From contig JAJRUM010000020.1 of NCBI GenBank assembly GCA_024277815.1, positions 62,001 through 126,000 of the forward strand: DNA of 64,000 bases, written 5' to 3'. The notes below the pieces were generated by a model, which worked only from the letters and a program-made list of their open reading frames with translations, was not told the origin of the DNA and ran no database searches. Every line of letters begins with the position of its first letter. Position 1 is the stretch's first letter. The translations under genes were made by a program, and so were the position numbers. The stretch is from Gammaproteobacteria bacterium (GTDB lineage Bacteria > Pseudomonadota > Gammaproteobacteria > Xanthomonadales > SZUA-36). Positions 45,864 to 52,981 of this stretch are shown piece after piece.

Positions 45864-46073
45864 GGTTCTTACCCTCTCCAAAGGTGCGTACAAGGTACGC
45901 CAGTTATTAAATCATGCCGCCAGACGCTATCCGCCATAACAGCGAAGAATTATTATTTAAGGGATGAATACCGGCCTTTTTACAACACATATCCAGATCG
46001 CTTCTTATCAGCCGGTGCGGGTACCTCCTTGTCCGTGTTGGATGCACTCTACCTGTAGCAAATGCCAGCGGCA

Positions 46074-46087
46074 ATGATCTATGTCAA
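46074..46087 (-). promoter_or_regulatory. Candidate FNR-type site upstream of rquA
   Basis: On the minus strand TTGACATAGATCAT matches TTGATNNNNATCAA in 8 of 10 specified positions. A weak -10 (TAGAGT, complement of 46046-46051) lies at nearly the spacing seen in the stronger divergent site. If used, transcription would start near 46040, giving rquA a leader of about 175 bases. Confidence 0.4.
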
Positions 46088-46093
46088 CTATGT

Positions 46094-46582
46094 TTAACCC
46101 TTGTTTTGCAGCCTCTGAATCACCAGGCTTACGCTTTGCAAAAGTTTCCGCAATGGTACTGGTAAATCGTCCCAATCCATGCCGTCCATGGTGTTTTTTA
46201 CACCCAGACCGAGCTCGGTATCACCCTCAACCCGAATTCTTCTCTGGAAGAAAAGCGTGTCAGGATCTGCCTGTCTGGTAGCCAGCAAAATAAAGTCCGG
46301 GCTCTCGCCACTGATACAAACATCAGCCTCAAGTTCCCGGTCGATTGGCGTAAAGCGGTCACTGCCAACATTGATCAACCAGTCCACACACAGGTCAGCG
46401 ACTTTGATCCTCACTTTGGCACCTTCCAGAAAGTCCAGTTCGCCCTGTTTCAAGGGTTCCCGGAAAGCCTGGTTGAGAACGACCGCTAACACCTGTTTCT
46501 GGGCTGCATAGGGGATGAGTCGGCCGGGTAGTCCTACAACTTTTTTAGCAATAGGACGAACATAGTCGGTGATACTTGGCAT
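46094..46582 (-). CDS. ubiT: SCP2-domain accessory factor UbiT (oxygen-independent ubiquinone biosynthesis)
   Basis: This 162-residue protein matches UbiT/YhbT: an N-terminal helix region, then an SCP2 lipid-binding domain (about 35-150) ending with RIRVEGDTELGLGVKNTMDGMDWDDLP. UbiT binds the hydrophobic ubiquinone intermediates and is required when synthesis occurs without oxygen. It is divergent from ubiU and shares with it a control region that has a perfect FNR-type box. rquA lies downstream on the same strand and may be partly co-transcribed. Confidence 0.92.
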   Translation of the reverse strand: MPSITDYVRPIAKKVVGLPGRLIPYAAQKQVLAVVLNQAFREPLKQGELDFLEGAKVRIKVADLCVDWLINVGSDRFTPIDRELEADVCISGESPDFILLATRQADPDTLFFQRRIRVEGDTELGLGVKNTMDGMDWDDLPVPLRKLLQSVSLVIQRLQNKG

Positions 46583-46610
46583 AAGGTGACTCTAAGCGGA
46601 AAGAGAGATC

Positions 46611-46616
46611 AGTATA
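46611..46616 (-). promoter_or_regulatory. -10 element of ubiT
   Basis: The minus strand reads TATACT (five of six). Its centre is 31 bases from the centre of the FNR-type box, placing the box near -41 relative to the expected transcript start at about 46604. Confidence 0.65.
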
Positions 46617-46637
46617 TTTCCTCATTCCAGCAATGTA

Positions 46638-46651
46638 TTGATACAGATCAA
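46638..46651. promoter_or_regulatory. Perfect FNR/Anr-type box shared by divergent ubiT and ubiU promoters
   Basis: TTGATACAGATCAA matches the FNR consensus TTGATNNNNATCAA at all ten specified positions. Its centre (46644.5) is exactly midway between TATACT (46611-46616, minus) and TAGAAT (46673-46678, plus). That places it near -41 for both directions, the position of class II activation. No good -35 hexamer is seen on either side, as expected for activator-dependent promoters. Confidence 0.85.
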
Positions 46652-46672
46652 TGTGAGGATATTTTCTCCAAC

Positions 46673-46678
46673 TAGAAT
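46673..46678 (+). promoter_or_regulatory. -10 element of the ubiU operon
   Basis: TAGAAT (five of six) has its centre 31 bases from the centre of the FNR-type box. The expected start of transcription near 46685 leaves a leader of about 25 bases before the ubiU ATG. Confidence 0.65.
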
Positions 46679-46709
46679 GTGTTGCCAATACCCGCAAACT
46701 GGAATAACT

Positions 46710-47705
46710 ATGGAACTGGTGTGCCCTGCGGGGAACCTGCCCTCATTAAAAGCTGCTATTGATAATGGTGCTGATGCTGTATACGTTGGCTTCAAGGACG
46801 ATACTAACGCCCGACATTTTACCGGCCTGAACTTCACTGAGCGTACATTTGAAAAGGCCGTTCGCTATGCACAGGATAAAGGCCGTAAGGTTTTTGTCGC
46901 CATCAACACCTGCCCGCAGCCCAACGGCTTCAAGCGCTGGCAGGCTGCCGTAGATCAGGCTGCCGAATACGGCGTAAATGCACTGATCCTTGCAGATATA
47001 GGTGTCTTGGATTATGCCAGCGAACGCTGGCCGGACCTGCGCCTGCACCTGTCAGTACAGGCCTCGGTTACCAGCGCAGAAGGCATCGGCTTTTACCATC
47101 AAAACTTTGCTATCAAACGGGTTGTTCTGCCCCGGGTGCTGTCAGTGAGTCAGGTCGCACATGTCATTACCGAATCACCCGTGCCAGTCGAAGTGTTTGG
47201 CTTTGGCAGCCTTTGCGTGATGGTAGAAGGCCGTTGCCTGCTATCGAGCTACGCAACCGGTCGCTCGCCCAACACCTATGGTGCCTGCTCACCAGCCTCT
47301 CACGTCCGCTGGGAAGAAACCCCGGATGGCACCAATACAAGGCTCAACGGCGTACTGATCGATCACTATGGGGAAGGTGAAAAAGCCGGCTACCCGACGC
47401 TTTGCAAGGGTCGCTTCCAGGTCGGCGAAAACACATACTATGCGCTCGAGGAACCTACCAGCCTCAACACCCTGTCAATCCTGCCTGAACTGCAAAGAAT
47501 CGGCGTCAGCGCGATAAAAGTCGAGGGGCGGCAGCGCAGCCCGGCCTATGTCGCACAAGTCACCGCGGTCATGCGGGCAGCCATTGACCACTGCATGACA
47601 GATGCCGAAGGCTATCAGCCAAAAGATCAGTGGATGCAGGAACTGGCCAGCGTTTCAGAGGGCTCGCAAACCACCCTCGGCGCATACCACCGGCCCTGGC
47701 AATAG
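46710..47705 (+). CDS. ubiU: Peptidase U32-family UbiU (oxygen-independent ubiquinone hydroxylation)
   Basis: From ATG 46710 this 331-residue protein matches E. coli UbiU along its whole length: MELVCPAGNLPSLKAAIDNG at the start, KRVVLPRVLS, the Cys motif CVMVEGRC-x16-C, and YPTLCKGRF. The four 4Fe-4S ligands fall at C169, C176, C193 and C232, the same numbers as in E. coli. UbiU forms a heterodimer with UbiV that hydroxylates ubiquinone precursors anaerobically, using prephenate as the oxygen source. A start at 46638 would translate through the FNR box and is unlikely. The next gene is ubiV, nine bases on. Confidence 0.96.
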   Translation: MELVCPAGNLPSLKAAIDNGADAVYVGFKDDTNARHFTGLNFTERTFEKAVRYAQDKGRKVFVAINTCPQPNGFKRWQAAVDQAAEYGVNALILADIGVLDYASERWPDLRLHLSVQASVTSAEGIGFYHQNFAIKRVVLPRVLSVSQVAHVITESPVPVEVFGFGSLCVMVEGRCLLSSYATGRSPNTYGACSPASHVRWEETPDGTNTRLNGVLIDHYGEGEKAGYPTLCKGRFQVGENTYYALEEPTSLNTLSILPELQRIGVSAIKVEGRQRSPAYVAQVTAVMRAAIDHCMTDAEGYQPKDQWMQELASVSEGSQTTLGAYHRPWQ

Positions 47706-47714
47706 GCAGCCACG

Positions 47715-48635
47715 ATGATGAAACTGTCTATTGGGCCAATTCAGTATTTCTGGGACCGCCAGCGCGTTCTGGATTTCTATCAGCAGGCAGCCGACAGCGC
47801 TGCAGAGATCGTTTACCTGGGTGAAGTTATCTGTTCCAAGCGACGACTGATCAAGTCTGCGGACTGGATCGCAATTGGCAATGAACTCAGGCAAAGCGGC
47901 AAACAGGTCATCCTGTCCTCCCTGACCCTGCTGGAAGCTGCTTCCGAGATGGGCAGCCTGAAAAAACTCTGCCGCAACGATGCCTTCATGGTAGAGGCCA
48001 ATGACATTTCAGCCGTGCAATTACTATCTGCGGCGGACAGAGATTTTGTCACCGGCCCAAGCTTCAACATCTATAATGGCCGAAGCCTGCAGTTACTGGC
48101 ACGCAAGGGCCTGAAGCGCTGGGTTCTGCCGGTAGAGCTTGGCCTATAAACACTAAAAGACTTGCAGTCACAGCGGCCTGAGGGGATGGAAACAGAAGTA
48201 TTTGCCCTCGGACGTCTGCCGCTCGCCTATTCGGCCCGTTGCTATACCGCACGTTCGCACAACCTGCCCAAGGATGATTGCCAGTTCAAATGCCTCGACT
48301 ACCCCAACGGTCGTATGCTGGAAACCCGGGAGGGTCAGGAGTTTCTTGTTCTCAACGGAATTCAGACGCAATCTGCCCTGACCCACCAGGTACTGGAGCA
48401 GCTACCGGAATTGCAAGCACTGGCTGTCGATGTACTTAGAATCAGCCCCCAATATTCCGGCACCATGAAGATTATTGAGCTCTTCGATGCCGCCCGTTCA
48501 GGTGGTGATTTGGGCTCACTGAGTAAGAAACTACTTACTTTGCTGCCTCTGGGTGCATGTAATGGCTACCTTGTCGAGCAGGCAGGGATGGATTTTGGAG
48601 CAGAGGTCCCCCATGACACTCAACAAGCTGTTTGA
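47715..48635 (+). pseudogene. ubiV: ubiV interrupted by one in-frame TAA
   Basis: The frame from ATG 47715 encodes a UbiV-like protein of 306 codons, but codon 145 (48147-48149) is TAA. Before it, residues 1-144 match UbiV (GEVICSKRR with C40, RWVLPVEL). After it, TLKDLQSQRPEGMETEV continues in the same frame to 48635, with GRLPLAYSARCYTARSHN and the cysteines C176, C189 and C193 that complete the 4Fe-4S set. No base is gained or lost. In E. coli the aligned residue is Asp, so a single G-to-T change from GAA or a similar codon would explain the stop. It may be a recent loss of function, a sequencing or assembly error, a split gene with re-initiation at TTG 48162, or read-through. Confidence 0.85.
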
Positions 48636-50127
48636 TCACCATCGCCGTCAGATGAACAGAAAAGCCTGGGGCGATTTACGCCAGTTTTCCGATGAGCTAC
48701 GGGCAAGTGGCCAGCTGATATCAGTGCCACAGGCGGTTGCGCCAGAACTCCAGGTCACAGCTTTGTGCCACCGCAGCCTGGTAAATGAAGGCCCTGCCCT
48801 GTGGTTTGAAAACCTGAAAGGTTTTGACATGCCCGTGCTGGGCAATCTTTTTGGCAACCAGCAAAGAATCCTCGCTGCACTCGAACTGGACAGCCGGCAG
48901 GCACTACGTGAACTGGGCCAGGAACTTGCTTTTCTCAGAAACCCGCACTTGCCCGACAGCCGGCAGTCAGCACTGGATTCCGTACCAGGATTTGCGAAAC
49001 TGGCGCACGTCACACCCAAAAAGATGGAAACGGCCCCGTGGCAGGAACATGTTATTGAAGGCCCCGATGTTGACCTCGAAATTTTGCCGGTCTCAACCTG
49101 CTGGCCCGAAGATGCCGCACCCCTGGTTACCTGGGGTATGGTCATTACGCGCGGGCCAGACAAACCACGGGTCAATCTGGCCATCTACCGCCAGCAGGTC
49201 ATTGGCAAAAACAAGCTGATTATGCGCTGGTTGGCTCACCGCGGGGGCGCGCAGGATTTCCGTGAGTTTCAGCAGGCTAACCCGGGCAAACCCTTTCCGG
49301 TTTCAGTCGTTATCGGTGCCGACCCGGCAACCCTGCTGGCAGCCGTAACACCAATACCGGACACCTTGTCGGAATACCAGTTTGCCGGCCTGTTACGGGG
49401 CCGCCGCAGCAAGGTGGTCAAATCCAGTTTGACAGGACTGCCCATTCCACACGGCGCTGAAATTGTGCTGGAAGGGCATATTTATGCTGATGAAACGGCC
49501 CTTGAGGGCCCGTTTGCTGATCACACCGGATACTATAATTCCTGCGCAGAGTTCCCGGTTTTCACTGTCGAGCGTATCAGCCACCGCAGCGACCCGGTGT
49601 ACCTGACCACCTACATGGGTAAGCCGGGGGAGGACGAACCCTCAATCATGGCATCAGCCCTCAACGAGATGTTCATACCCCTGTTGCAAGAGCAGTTCCC
49701 GGAAGTCGTAGATTTTTATCTGCCACCCGAGGCGTGTTCCTACCGCGTCGCCATCGTCAGTATCCGCAAACATTATCCAGGCCACGCGCGCCGAATCATG
49801 TTTGGTATCTGGTCATGGCTACGCCAGTTCACTTATACCAAGACCATCATCATCACAGATGAAGATATTAATATACGCAACTGGAAAGAAGTGATCTGGG
49901 CCATTTCAACGCGCGCCGATCCGGTACGGGACACCGTGCTGGTGGAAAACACACCCATCGACTACCTGGATTTTGCCAGCCCCCGACCCGGACTGGGCGG
50001 TAAAATGGGCATTGACGCCACCAATAAAATTGGCTCAGAAACTGATCGTGAGTGGGGTCGCATCGCCAGCGTGGACAGCACCACAAAAGAAGCAGTGGAA
50101 CAGATTGCACAGGCACTGGGACTCTGA
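48613..50127 (+). CDS. ubiD: UbiD-family decarboxylase (polyprenyl-4-hydroxybenzoate carboxy-lyase)
   Basis: This protein of about 504 residues is a UbiD-type, prenylated-FMN-dependent decarboxylase. Typical features are the DLRQFSDELRASGQL start, TWGMVITRGPDKPRVNLAIYRQQ, MRWLAHRGGAQDF, the catalytic E-x-x-R-E-like region near LEGPFADHTGYY, and the C-terminal KMGIDATNKIG. It removes the carboxyl group from 3-polyprenyl-4-hydroxybenzoate in ubiquinone synthesis. I start at ATG 48613 (GGAGCAGAGG upstream), which overlaps the end of ubiV by 23 bases. ATG 48652 is another option. The partner ubiX (flavin prenyltransferase) is not in the window. Its place in the ubiU operon links decarboxylation to anaerobic ubiquinone synthesis. 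Confidence 0.95.
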   Translation: MTLNKLFDHHRRQMNRKAWGDLRQFSDELRASGQLISVPQAVAPELQVTALCHRSLVNEGPALWFENLKGFDMPVLGNLFGNQQRILAALELDSRQALRELGQELAFLRNPHLPDSRQSALDSVPGFAKLAHVTPKKMETAPWQEHVIEGPDVDLEILPVSTCWPEDAAPLVTWGMVITRGPDKPRVNLAIYRQQVIGKNKLIMRWLAHRGGAQDFREFQQANPGKPFPVSVVIGADPATLLAAVTPIPDTLSEYQFAGLLRGRRSKVVKSSLTGLPIPHGAEIVLEGHIYADETALEGPFADHTGYYNSCAEFPVFTVERISHRSDPVYLTTYMGKPGEDEPSIMASALNEMFIPLLQEQFPEVVDFYLPPEACSYRVAIVSIRKHYPGHARRIMFGIWSWLRQFTYTKTIIITDEDINIRNWKEVIWAISTRADPVRDTVLVENTPIDYLDFASPRPGLGGKMGIDATNKIGSETDREWGRIASVDSTTKEAVEQIAQALGL

Positions 50128-50179
50128 CCAACACGTTTTCGTGCAAAAGAAGCGCTCACTCTCGCACTACAGGTAAAAA

Positions 50180-50899
50180 GTGCGTTACCCTACGCGCATG
50201 CGACCATCGAAACCCGACACCCGTCAACACGACCCTGCACTGGTATCCACAGCCGCTGAAATTGGTGATTGTGCCCTACTGAAAGCCGTAAATGTGACCA
50301 AAGCCGGTACTTTCATGCAGTGGCGCGACGGGCAGGATTTGCTGGTACCCGTCAGTCAGCAGGTTTCGCCGATGGTTGCGGGAGAGTCATATATTGTCTA
50401 CCTGCTACTCGATCCACAGCAGCGTGTTATCGGCAGCAGCAAGCTGTACAAATTCCTGGATGAACGCGCCAAAAATATGTCGCCAGGTGAGCAGGTGGAT
50501 TTACTGATCGTGGGTAAGACAGATCTTGGCTATAAAGCTGTAGTCAACGGTACACACCTGGGCCTGCTGTACAAAGATGAAGTCTTCCAGCGCCTGCAGA
50601 CAGGCGACAGGGTCAAGGGTTATATCAAAACGATACGGGATGACAGGAAAATTGATCTCGGCCTGCAACGACAGGATGACAAAGCACGCTCGGAACTGAC
50701 AGGCCGCATCCTTGAATTCCTCAGCAAAAATGGTGGCAGCTCCACATTGACTGACTACAGCCCGCCGGAGGCTATTTATAAGCGCTATCAGGTCAGTAAG
50801 GGCAACTACAAAAAAGCCTTGGGCTCGCTCTACAAACAGCGCCTGATCAGCGTCTCAAAAGACAAGATTGAGCTCGTTTCAGCAGCTGATTCCAAATAG
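50180..50899 (+). CDS. CvfB/YitL-like S1 RNA-binding protein
   Basis: This 239-residue protein has the tandem small S1-like OB folds and C-terminal winged helix of CvfB: LLKAVNVTKAGTFMQWRDGQDLLVPVSQQ in the first, LIVGKTDLGYKAVVNGTHLGLLYKDEVF in the second, GDRVKGYIKTIRDDRKIDLGLQ in the third, and an HTH-like end (PPEAIYKRYQVSKGNYKKALGSLYKQRLI). CvfB-type proteins bind RNA and influence virulence or metabolism in Gram-positives. The role in proteobacteria is unclear. Start is GTG 50180 (AGGTAAAAA upstream) or ATG 50198. It lies about 50 bases after ubiD. Confidence 0.88.
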   Translation: MRYPTRMRPSKPDTRQHDPALVSTAAEIGDCALLKAVNVTKAGTFMQWRDGQDLLVPVSQQVSPMVAGESYIVYLLLDPQQRVIGSSKLYKFLDERAKNMSPGEQVDLLIVGKTDLGYKAVVNGTHLGLLYKDEVFQRLQTGDRVKGYIKTIRDDRKIDLGLQRQDDKARSELTGRILEFLSKNGGSSTLTDYSPPEAIYKRYQVSKGNYKKALGSLYKQRLISVSKDKIELVSAADSK

Positions 50900-50925
50900 G
50901 CACTGGCTGGCGTGAAGTAACAAAT

Positions 50926-51789
50926 ATGATCTGCGCAACCCTGGAAAAATACACGCAACATGCCGGTATCAGCATGTTACGCCTGACCGTATTGCTGGCG
51001 GTGGTCTCTACCCCCGTTCATGCCGGACACTTCGACCAGCTTGAGGGTAAGCCTAAACTACGTTCTGCATCAGCGCTGGTTGTTGATGCCAATAACAATA
51101 TCATTTACAGCAAAGACATAGACTCTGTCCGCCCGATTGCTTCCATCACAAAACTGATGACGGTGATGGTAGTTCTGGATTCCGGCATTGACCTGGATGA
51201 AAAAATTACCGTAACAAAAGCAGACCGTGACCTGGTTCAGTTGACCGGTTCCAGGCTGGAATACGGCGCTGCACTTTCCCGCCGGGAAATGATCATGCTT
51301 GCAATCATGTCATCAGAAAACCGCGCAGCGACGGCGCTGGGCAGGAACCAGCCAGGTGGTATGCAGGCATTCATTGCTCAGATGAACAAAAAGGCCACCC
51401 AACTCGGTATGCTGAGCAGCCAGTTCGCCGACCCGGCTGGCTTACATGTGGAGAATGCTTCGACTGCCCGAGACCTGATGAAGATGGTTTTGGCCGCGCA
51501 GACATATCCATTGATCAGGAAGGCCAGTACCACAACCCGGATTGAGGTTCACCCCTATTCCAAACGCGGGCCACTGGTATACGGCAATACCAACCGACTG
51601 TTGAAAAACAAGAACTGGAAAATCAACCTGAGTAAGACCGGCTATATCAACGAAGCCGGTCGTTGCCTGGTTATGCAGGCTGAAATCGAGGGTGAACCGG
51701 TATCCATTGTACTGCTGAACTCTTTTGGCAAGCTCACCCCTTTTGGCGATTCCAACCGCTTACGTCAGTGGATGCTGTCGAGTGGCTGA
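50926..51789 (+). CDS. pbpG: D-alanyl-D-alanine endopeptidase, PBP7 type
   Basis: This 287-residue low-molecular-mass penicillin-binding protein (S11 family) shows the three active-site motifs: S-x-x-K in IASITKLM, S-x-N in SSENRAA, and K-T-G in LSKTGYINEAG. It trims peptide cross-links in peptidoglycan in the periplasm. An N-terminal hydrophobic stretch (MLRLTVLLAVVSTPVHAG) follows 16 polar residues, so an ATG at 50974 may be the true start. The short form lacks the C-terminal amphipathic anchor of PBP5, as expected for PBP7. Confidence 0.92.
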   Translation: MICATLEKYTQHAGISMLRLTVLLAVVSTPVHAGHFDQLEGKPKLRSASALVVDANNNIIYSKDIDSVRPIASITKLMTVMVVLDSGIDLDEKITVTKADRDLVQLTGSRLEYGAALSRREMIMLAIMSSENRAATALGRNQPGGMQAFIAQMNKKATQLGMLSSQFADPAGLHVENASTARDLMKMVLAAQTYPLIRKASTTTRIEVHPYSKRGPLVYGNTNRLLKNKNWKINLSKTGYINEAGRCLVMQAEIEGEPVSIVLLNSFGKLTPFGDSNRLRQWMLSSG

Positions 51790-51848
51790 GCGCTATGCCC
51801 GGATAGGTACGGGCAATACAAACCTGATTTAACACAAAGGAATTTTAT

Positions 51849-52970
51849 ATGGCATTCGTTGGCAAACAGCTACGCTCCCTGATCAGGGAAGACAATACAC
51901 TTGAACTCTCGCTGGTCGAAGTGGAAATGCCGGAACCCGGCCCCAATGAGGTCGTGGTGAGAGTAGAGGCCGCACCGCTTAACCCGTCCGATCTTGCTCT
52001 ACTGCTGGGTCCAGCCGATATCAGTACCGCCAGGCAAAGTGGCACACCGGAATATCCACTTGTTCACTTTGACATCCCGGCCGGCTTTATGAAATTGGTT
52101 GCTGCCCGGGTTGGCCAGCCCTTGCCAGTGGGCAACGAAGGCGCGGGTGTGGTGGTTGCAGCAGGGAGTTCCGACGCTGCCCAGGCTTTGCTGGATAAAA
52201 CCGTGGGACTGGTTGGCGGCGAAATGTATGCCCAATACCGGTGTGTGGATGCATCGACGTGCATGGCGTTACCCGCCGGCACCTCGGCGTCAGAAGGTGC
52301 CTCCTGCTTCGTCAACCCAATGACCGTTCTGGCAATGATCGAAACCATGCGTGCCGAAGGACACAAGGCCCTGGTGCACACAGCAGCCGCCTCGAACCTC
52401 GGACAAATGCTCAACCTTGCCTGTCTTGAGGACGGTATTGAGCTTGTCAATATTGTGCGTAAGCCCGAACAGGAGGAAATCCTGAGAAAGCTTGGTGCCA
52501 GATACATCTGCAACTCCACGGCTGACACTTTCTTTCAGGACCTGACCAGTGCACTGACTGAGACAGGCGCTACAGTTGCATTTGATGCGACGGGAGGCGG
52601 CAAGCTGGCTAGCCATATCCTGACCTGTATGGAAACAGCAGCAGCCCAATCCATGAGCGAGTACAACCGCTATGGTTCAGATGTATACAAGCAGGTCTAT
52701 ATTTACGGTGCGCTGGATCGCAACCCCACTGTGCTGTCGCGCAATTTTGGATTCTGTTGGGGCGTCAATGGCTGGTTGGTGATGTCGGCGTTGCAAAAAC
52801 TTGGTATGCAGAAGACCGTGGAGATGCGGACCCGGGTTGCTGCCGGCCTCAAAACTACTTTTGCCAGCCACTACTCAAATGAAATCTCTCTCGCTGAAGC
52901 ATTATCAATGCAGGCAATTGCCGTCTACAGCAAGCAGGCAACCGGTGAGAAATTCCTGATTAAACCCTAG
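51849..52970 (+). CDS. Medium-chain dehydrogenase/quinone reductase-like protein
   Basis: This 373-residue MDR-superfamily oxidoreductase has an N-terminal GroES-like domain (VRVEAAPLNPSDLALLLG) and a C-terminal Rossmann fold (VHTAAASNLGQMLNLACLEDGIELVNIVRK). The structural and catalytic zinc ligands of alcohol dehydrogenases are not evident, so it is closer to zinc-independent quinone-reductase or enoyl-reductase-like members. AAAGGAATTTTAT before the ATG is a good ribosome-binding site. The substrate is unknown. It is convergent with the carboxyltransferase gene. Confidence 0.87.
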   Translation: MAFVGKQLRSLIREDNTLELSLVEVEMPEPGPNEVVVRVEAAPLNPSDLALLLGPADISTARQSGTPEYPLVHFDIPAGFMKLVAARVGQPLPVGNEGAGVVVAAGSSDAAQALLDKTVGLVGGEMYAQYRCVDASTCMALPAGTSASEGASCFVNPMTVLAMIETMRAEGHKALVHTAAASNLGQMLNLACLEDGIELVNIVRKPEQEEILRKLGARYICNSTADTFFQDLTSALTETGATVAFDATGGGKLASHILTCMETAAAQSMSEYNRYGSDVYKQVYIYGALDRNPTVLSRNFGFCWGVNGWLVMSALQKLGMQKTVEMRTRVAAGLKTTFASHYSNEISLAEALSMQAIAVYSKQATGEKFLIKP

Positions 52971-52981
52971 CGCAGGAATAC

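Noticed and set aside
45795-46058. Open frame of 87 codons on the plus strand between ubiT and rquA
   Set aside because: It runs antisense through the rquA start, has no ribosome-binding site, and has no recognisable product.
48147-48162. ubiV split read as a frameshift
   Set aside because: Both halves are in the same frame; no base is inserted or deleted, and only a TAA separates them.
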